Of a DNA stretch of 64,000 nucleotides, positions 58,106-64,000 are shown piece by piece. The notes beneath the pieces were generated by a model. The model worked only from the letters and a program-made list of their open reading frames with translations, did not search any database and was not told the origin of the DNA. Location: positions 76,452,813 to 76,516,812 of the forward strand of contig OZ018320.1 in the NCBI GenBank assembly GCA_963969495.1. The letters are read 5' to 3'. The position numbers and the translations under genes were made by a program. Numbering within the stretch: the stretch's first letter is position 1; each line of letters begins with the position of its first letter. The stretch comes from Ceratothoa steindachneri. Lineage: Eukaryota; Arthropoda; Malacostraca; Isopoda; Cymothoidae.

Positions 58106-59339
58106 AATCTATATTCTTACGCCGTGTCCAAGGTGGAGCCGCCATGCCGAGGGACTGCCAGGCCACCAGGCGGGAGGGGTGGTCCTGAATGGCGGCACCT
58201 GGCTCTGCCTGGCCTGAGGGCACCTCTTGCAGGGCGGGCTACTACGAGGGGTGATAAGCTATTGCTTCCCGTATAAAATACAAGGTCACCATGCCCAATG
58301 ATGAACTAATAAAAAAACAACCCTCAACTTCTTCTGTTCCATTTAAGAAGCCGCCCCCGGGCAGCTCCATATTTCTCTAAACGGAGAGAAAGCTTACTCC
58401 TCTCCTTCACCTACGGGTGTAGGGGACTTCCCCTCACCTCCTTCTCTGGAGGTGCTTTCGGGCACCTCCCTTTTTCCAGCGGCAGTCTCTCTTTTCTTTC
58501 CAAGGGGACTGCCAAGAAAGCCAGCAGGCAGCTCATAGCTGACCGCTCCCCAGTGAAGCGGTTCGGTATGGCAAACCCCATTAGGGGGAAGAGGAAAGCC
58601 AGGCTCCTTCGGTTGCTTGCCTCAAAAGACCTGCTGGCAAGAATATTGAACCTTGCCGTGGTCAAGGCCTGTGACTCCCCACAAATGACTAGTTACGCTG
58701 CTAACGGGACCTGCGATGTCCTGGGAGGGGATGACTAACTGGAGGCCCCTCCTGAGATAGACATGGTCCTTGAGGCAACCCAGCCTCAGACGGTATGGCC
58801 TTCCATGGGAGGGAATCTTGGCTCGGCGCCAAGCACTGTACCCGAATCCGCCCCTATGCAAGCTCCTCCTCAAACGGCCTGGGTTCCCAAGGCAGTAAAA
58901 GGAGGGGAGGGATCTCCTCCAACCGGTGCCCCTGCGACTACCAGGAGCTTCTCCATCTCGGAGAAAGACCTGGCTGAGGCCGGTCCATCTGGCCTGAGGC
59001 CTCCTGCCGGCTGAGGGAAGAAGCGGTTTCATTCCCTGCCCTCCTCTCCTAAAAAGAAAAAAAATAAGAAAAGACTAAAAAGATTCGGGGCTCCTCTCCA
59101 TCAGTGGGGGCTGCGGGGAGGGATGGGTCTGTTGCCACTTTGGTAAGTGACCAAGCCAAGATCGGCACATCCGGCTCCTCTACCCGCCCCCCCCCCCAGG
59201 TGCAGAGCCCCCGACTAAGACTAAAAGTGCGCAGGGCGGAGCCTCGATAACATCAAGGCCCCTCATTCAGAGGTTACCTGGCGTTTTCGAGCCCGCTGGC
59301 TTTAAAGGCTTCCTCGTTATTCGTTCCACTGATGGCACC
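58106..59339 (+). mobile_element. Nimb-like LINE 5' part, copy 2
   Basis: Matches copy 1 from ~5743 (TTACGCCGTGTCYAAGGTGG) onward: part of the 5' UTR, then ORF1 from MPNDE at 58291. It ends at the tandem-duplication junction within the ORF1 stretch FLVIRSTDGT, so no ORF2 follows. It lacks the first ~360 bp of the copy 1 5' UTR. Stops occur after SSIFL and after VLGGDD. Confidence 0.85.
58291..59339 (+). pseudogene. LINE ORF1 N-terminal part, copy 2
   Basis: Begins MPNDELIKKQPSTS. Pieces KASRQLIADRSPVKRFGMAN and LLASKDLLARILNLAVVKAC are readable, then Pro/Ser-rich sequence and the basic SPKKKKNKKRLKRFG near 59050-59090. Several stops and C-tract frameshifts. Truncated by the duplication junction before the zinc knuckles. 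Confidence 0.75.
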
Positions 59340-61544
59340 ATCTAAAAAAGATTTTTGGTTCTTTATTATTATTATGAGCAAAATTAATTTCTGCCGCCCC
59401 TTTGCTCTTCTTAATATTATTTGTCTCATTTCTGGTCGACCTATAATGATTTATATTGTAAAAAGTAATTTCTCTTTAATCTCTGGTATGCCCTTTTTTC
59501 AGAAATTTTCCTAGCTATCTCCCCATTTCACCACAATGGCTTCTTTCATTTCTTCAAATAACCTTCATTGGAATACACTGCTCCTGGACTATGTTTAATA
59601 TAGTCTTAAAAGTGTCCCAGATCCCATAAGTATTCTTCCCCCTGAATTTTATATCCCACCTAATCTGATTTAGCAAGTTACGTAGTTTATCGTAATCTCC
59701 CCTATGAAAGTTTGGAGTTTTTGTGGAGTTTGTTGATGTTCTCCCTTTCACTCCTCCCAAGTTAAAACGAACCATCTGATGTTCACTATTTCCCAATGCT
59801 TCCACGACAGTAAATTCCTGAACCAAGTGCTCACCATTTGAAAGAACCAGATTTAATATATTGGCACCCCTTGTTGGCTTATTAACAAATTGACTTGAAA
59901 AATAATCCTCAAAGCATTCTATAAACTTACAACTTGCTCTATCCCTTCCTATCATATTTTTCCAGTCCAATGAATTTAGGTTAAAGCCACCAAGAATAAC
60001 TGTATCTACTTTTCATCCTTTACCGATTTCCCTTATAATTAATTCATCGATACAATCATCTGTCCAGGTCGACTATAAAAGGCTCCTAAGGGTATTATTC
60101 TATTTTTACTGACCCTAATATCTATCCACAGTGACTCATCTTCTTGCCTTATAAAGGGTGTTTCATTAAGACGGATCGCAGTTAGCAGTAAATATACATT
60201 GTAGCAAAATATATATTGAGTTTTCTGCCTCTTTCAACACTACTTTCAATCATAAATATAATATTTATGATTGAAAGTAGTTTTGAAAGAGGCAGGACAC
60301 TCAATATATATTTTGCTGCAACGTATATTTACTGCTAACTGCGATCCGTCTTAATGGAACACCCTTTAGAATTATTTAGATTTGAAGAAATGCTATTTCT
60401 GATATAAATAATCAACCCCACCACCAGTCATATCTCTCCTTTGACTAATGTGCATATCATATGCCTGTAGTTCAAATTCACTCATATTATCATCAATTTT
60501 TTTTTATTAATCCATGATTCTATTACACATATTATACGAGTATCTATCAAGCATTGGTATAAAGACAACTCAGCCCTCCTATCCCTGAAGCACCTCTTTT
60601 AGCCTGTATACCTTCCACTCCGTCTCCTCTGCATCTCTTTTCTTTTCCTACCCCCCCCCCTCCTGCATTCTTGTATTTCCCTGACCACTATCAGTAACTA
60701 GTTTCCCGCCTGTAAAGACCTAATGACACTATCTAATTCCTGCCACAACACGTCAATCCCACCCCGGGGTTGCCTTTTTTCCATAAAAGTCATTCTAGAC
60801 ATCTACAAACACCAATCCCGACTCCTCAAACAGGCCCTTCACATATTCATTCAGTCCAATCGCAAGAGACAACCATTGCATCACCACATCCAATCTCGGA
60901 AGTACACCTGAAACAGCGCCTTTCGCTCTACTTTCACTCCTCCTTTCCACTAGCCTTTTGTACCTCTGTCGTAAATTACATGAACCCACCTTCTTTACAT
61001 CATTTTCTCTCACATGCATAATCACAAATTCATCACTCTCACACCTAGACACCAGACTATCATACCTCTCAAACACATCATCTGCAAAGCACTTGGCAAA
61101 CAAACTCTCACTCACTTCCATTTGTTCGCACTCAACTTCCTATCTAAATGTCTAATCTGAGAGTCACCCATCCCAAGCACCTCAGTCATTCTCCTATTCC
61201 CCACCCCTCCTCTTCTCATTTAAACTACTACTTATTCTAATTTCTGTCACAACCACATCACACAAATCCCTTTCAACCTCTTCCTCTCTCGTGGCATCAA
61301 ATTTGCTATTCAACCTAACAGGTTCCATGTTCCTCTTACTCACAAACCTAACTGTCTTAACCTATTAATAGTCACCCATCATTCATCTTCACTTACATCA
61401 GTCACTTTTTTCTCTTCGTTTTCTAGTCTAGGCCTATCTTCGTCACGAAACCGACTCATATCCTCTACCAAACCATATCACCACGAGTCACATAACACAA
61501 GCGGCATTCAGACATATTTTATCTTCTTTAAACGCCACAAGAAT
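59340..61544 (-). pseudogene. CR1-clade LINE with esterase ORF1, copy B2
   Basis: Duplicate of 55553-57760: linker, endonuclease frame 59554-59970, esterase ORF1 frame 60795-61121 and the GDS block near 61140-61180. The reverse-transcriptase segment present in B1 (55107-55552) is outside the duplicated unit and absent here. Confidence 0.85.
60154..60366. mobile_element. Palindromic MITE, copy 2 (by duplication)
   Basis: Same 213 bp palindrome and TA flanks as 56367-56579, carried along by the tandem duplication and not a separate insertion. Confidence 0.9.
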
Positions 61545-61863
61545 CACAGACTATATACACACTGCTTACATCATAGGAAATACTCACTTCATCTAAAGAG
61601 ACAGCCAGAATGAGAAAACTTCGGTCTATTGACCTTATTTACTCTCTACGAATGCTGACCCCTAGAGTAATATGATAAATTTTAACGATGTTTCCTCCTC
61701 TTTATTCTTAACTTACCTGCATAGAAAGCTTCATAACTATCATTGTAATCATCACAGCTTAAATCATAACGAGAAGGATGCACCTCCCGCTCGTCTGCCT
61801 GGCCGCATTCTTGCCATGTTCCCTTTCACCTTTGGACAATCGTAAGTACCTAGTTTTTTTTAT

Positions 61864-61889
61864 TACGAGGGGCGGTCAATAAGTTTTGC
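61864..61889 (+). mobile_element. mariner terminal repeat stub, copy 2
   Basis: Duplicate of 58080-58105 within unit 2. Confidence 0.85.
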
Positions 61890-64000
61890 AATCTATATTC
61901 TTACGCCGTGTCCAAGGTGGAGCCGCCATGCCGAGGGACTGCCAGGCCACCAGGCGGGAGGGGTGGTCCTGAATGGCGGCACCTGGCTCTGCCTGGCCTG
62001 AGGGCACCTCTTGCAGGGCGGGCTACTACGAGGGGTGATAAGCTATTGCTTCCCGTATAAAATACAAGGTCACCATGCCCAATGATGAACTAATAAAAAA
62101 ACAACCCTCAACTTCTTCTGTTCCATTTAAGAAGCCGCCCCCGGGCAGCTCCATATTTCTCTAAACGGAGAGAAAGCTTACTCCTCTCCTTCACCTACGG
62201 GTGTAGGGGACTTCCCCTCACCTCCTTCTCTGGAGGTGCTTTCGGGCACCTCCCTTTTTCCAGCGGCAGTCTCTCTTTTCTTTCCAAGGGGACTGCCAAG
62301 AAAGCCAGCAGGCAGCTCATAGCTGACCGCTCCCCAGTGAAGCGGTTCGGTATGGCAAACCCCATTAGGGGGAAGAGGAAAGCCAGGCTCCTTCGGTTGC
62401 TTGCCTCAAAAGACCTGCTGGCAAGAATATTGAACCTTGCCGTGGTCAAGGCCTGTGACTCCCCACAAATGACTAGTTACGCTGCTAACGGGACCTGCGA
62501 TGTCCTGGGAGGGGATGACTAACTGGAGGCCCCTCCTGAGATAGACATGGTCCTTGAGGCAACCCAGCCTCAGACGGTATGGCCTTCCATGGGAGGGAAT
62601 CTTGGCTCGGCGCCAAGCACTGTACCCGAATCCGCCCCTATGCAAGCTCCTCCTCAAACGGCCTGGGTTCCCAAGGCAGTAAAAGGAGGGGAGGGATCTC
62701 CTCCAACCGGTGCCCCTGCGACTACCAGGAGCTTCTCCATCTCGGAGAAAGACCTGGCTGAGGCCGGTCCATCTGGCCTGAGGCCTCCTGCCGGCTGAGG
62801 GAAGAAGCGGTTTCATTCCCTGCCCTCCTCTCCTAAAAAGAAAAAAAATAAGAAAAGACTAAAAAGATTCGGGGCTCCTCTCCATCCGTGGGGGCTGCGG
62901 GGAGGGATGGGTCTGTTGCCACTTTGGTAAGTGACCAAGCCAAGATCGGCACATCCGGCTCCTCTACCCGCCCCCCCCCAGGTGCAGAGCCCCCGACTAA
63001 GACTAAAAGTGCGCAGGGCGGAGCCTCGATAACATCAAGGCCCCTCATTCAGAGGTTACCTGGCGTTTTCGAGCCCGCTGGCTTTAAAGGCTTCCTCGTT
63101 ATTCGTTCCACTGATGGCACCATCTTGGCGAAAGGCAACATGATCCATCGGAGGAGAGCAGTAGCTAGTGTAATTGGTAGAGAGCCAAAGGTGACCCGTT
63201 TCTCGGACGGGAGCCTTCTCGCGAATGCGGCGAATTCCGCCGAGGCGGCCAAGATAAGTGCTCTTCGGACACTTCATGGCACCCCGGTGAGTGTGACGCC
63301 GCACTCTACCATGATCTTTGTGAAATGAGTAGTTTATACGAGGGAACTCGTTGACTACTCCATAGAGGACATCACCTTAGAGCTGGCTGACCCAGCGCGG
63401 GCAAGATCGAACGTGTGATGAGAAAACAGGGAGGGGCCTCGAGACACACCCCTAAACTCCTCGTCACGTTCGACTGTGACAAGGTCCCTGAGTTGGTGCG
63501 TGCTGGTTGGTTCGGCTACCGCGTGAAGGCATTCGTGCCACTGCCCTGGTGGTGCTATTACTGTTACCGCTTCGGCCATACGAATCGCCCATGTAGACGT
63601 GCAAAGTCGGGGTCACCCGAAGTATGTGTATATTGCTCCAAGGCCGCACACGATAATTCTAAATCGTGTGTGGCCAAGTGTGTCAATTTCAGAGAGCTGC
63701 AACTCGCTTCTTCGAAGCAATGTGGTGCATATCTCCTTGAGAAACAAATCCTAGCCGTTCAGGCCCAGGATCGACTCTCATTCCGCGAGGCTAAGGACTT
63801 GGTCCTGGCGCTCCCGGCTCTGCCTGGGACGTCATATGCCTCAATGTTAAGTAAGACACCCTCTGCTCCAGGCGCATCCAGACCAACGAGCACGGTTGTT
63901 TGCGCGCCCATTTAGAGCCCTTCTGCGGGCTCTACTCAACCCGAGCGCTTCCCTGGTAAAGCTGGCGGCACAAAGGGTTCATACCCAGCCCCGGCTAAAA
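61890..64000 (+). mobile_element. Nimb-like LINE, copy 3, runs off the window
   Basis: Same start as copy 2, continuing past the duplication edge into the RNA-binding-like and zinc-knuckle parts of ORF1. Probably the original, with copy 2 its partial duplicate. ORF2, if present, lies beyond 64000. Confidence 0.85.
62075..64000 (+). pseudogene. LINE ORF1, copy 3, partial
   Basis: Start MPNDE at 62075. The frame 62888-63328 holds GVFEPAGFKGFLVIRSTDGT and REPKVTRFSDGSLLANAAN and ends at a TGA (63326-63328) where copy 1 has AGA. The frame 63415-63915 holds knuckle 1 CYYCYRFGHTNRPC with its His intact, knuckle 2 CVYCSKAAHDNSKSC, and a damaged knuckle 3 (CVNFRELQLASSKQC, second Cys and His lost). 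A TAG at 63913-63915 stops it; copy 1 has CGG there. Inactive. Confidence 0.85.

Larger units (their letters stand above)
55553..59339. repeat. Tandem duplication, unit 1 (3,787 bp)
   Basis: Repeated directly as 59340-63121. By eye there are about six single-base differences and two C-tract length differences (13 and 10 C near 56870; 11 and 9 C near 59187). The unit contains most of the CR1 relic, the MITE, unassigned sequence, a mariner terminal stub and the 5' part of a Nimb-like LINE. Confidence 0.95.
59340..63121. repeat. Tandem duplication, unit 2 (3,782 bp)
   Basis: Second copy of 55553-59339. The left edge (after GATGGCACC) and the original edges share the 4 bp ATCT: TAATATCTAAAA at 55553, GCACCATCTAAAA at the junction 59340-59343, GCACCATCTTGG at 63122-63125. 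The LINE reading resumes normally after 63121. Confidence 0.95.

Noticed and set aside
60154..60366. A second independent insertion of the 213 bp MITE
   Set aside because: Its flanks are identical to the first copy for kilobases on both sides, so it was copied by the tandem duplication.

Overview
The window looks like intergenic or heterochromatic DNA from an invertebrate animal, most likely an arthropod and possibly a crustacean. It holds an I-superfamily (Nimb-like) LINE, RTE and CR1 LINEs, a Penelope-like element, Gmr1-type and probable CsRn1-type Ty3/Gypsy elements, mariner and Tc1 relics, palindromic MITEs, and several kilobases of satellite. I see no cellular protein gene, tRNA, rRNA or CRISPR array. 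The only long intact coding region is the 1,491-codon polyprotein of an LTR retrotransposon. The species is not shown by the sequence.

Layout. Positions 1-1389 have no recognised content. A minus-strand CR1 LINE relic (1390-4212) carries a ~490 bp insertion and abuts a Tc1 3' end (4213-4890). From 4891 to ~15450 lies one minus-strand RTE LINE split twice: by a 6.47 kb plus-strand Nimb-like LINE (5382-11851, 13 bp target duplication with one mismatch) and by a 976 bp solo LTR (12174-13149, duplication GTTGC). Two Tc1-like relics (15791-16390 and 18543-19140) and a 24-25 bp minisatellite (17461-17905) follow. A pyrimidine-rich satellite of ~9.6 kb (19378-29065, ~52 bp monomer, higher-order structure) fills the next block.

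A possible second solo LTR lies at 32177-33191. At 34314-42171 a complete, very young LTR retrotransposon sits inside a Penelope-like element (33915-34313 and 42172-43530), flanked by AACCC. Its single ORF reads Gag-protease-integrase-RT-RNase H. Integrase before RT is the order of Gmr1-type elements and is unusual for Ty3/Gypsy. The RT catalytic box reads YFDN, so this copy is probably RT-dead although its LTRs are almost identical.

Distal part. A pentanucleotide (TAGCN) array (44886-46135), two MITEs (48182-48456 and 48595-48865), a LINE 3' end (50486-50720), a probable CsRn1-type LTR with primer site (51863-52330), an (AT)n tract, a ~31 bp minisatellite and an internally deleted mariner (54237-55106) lead into a direct tandem duplication of ~3.78 kb (55553-59339 and 59340-63121). 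Each unit holds a CR1 LINE with an SGNH-esterase ORF1, a 213 bp palindromic MITE, a mariner terminal stub and the 5' part of a Nimb-like LINE. The last LINE copy runs off the window end.

Nothing here works as a pathway. The value of the window is a readable insertion history: LINEs first, then nested LINE, LTR and MITE insertions, LTR-LTR recombination to solo LTRs, one very recent LTR element, and a recent tandem duplication or assembly duplication.
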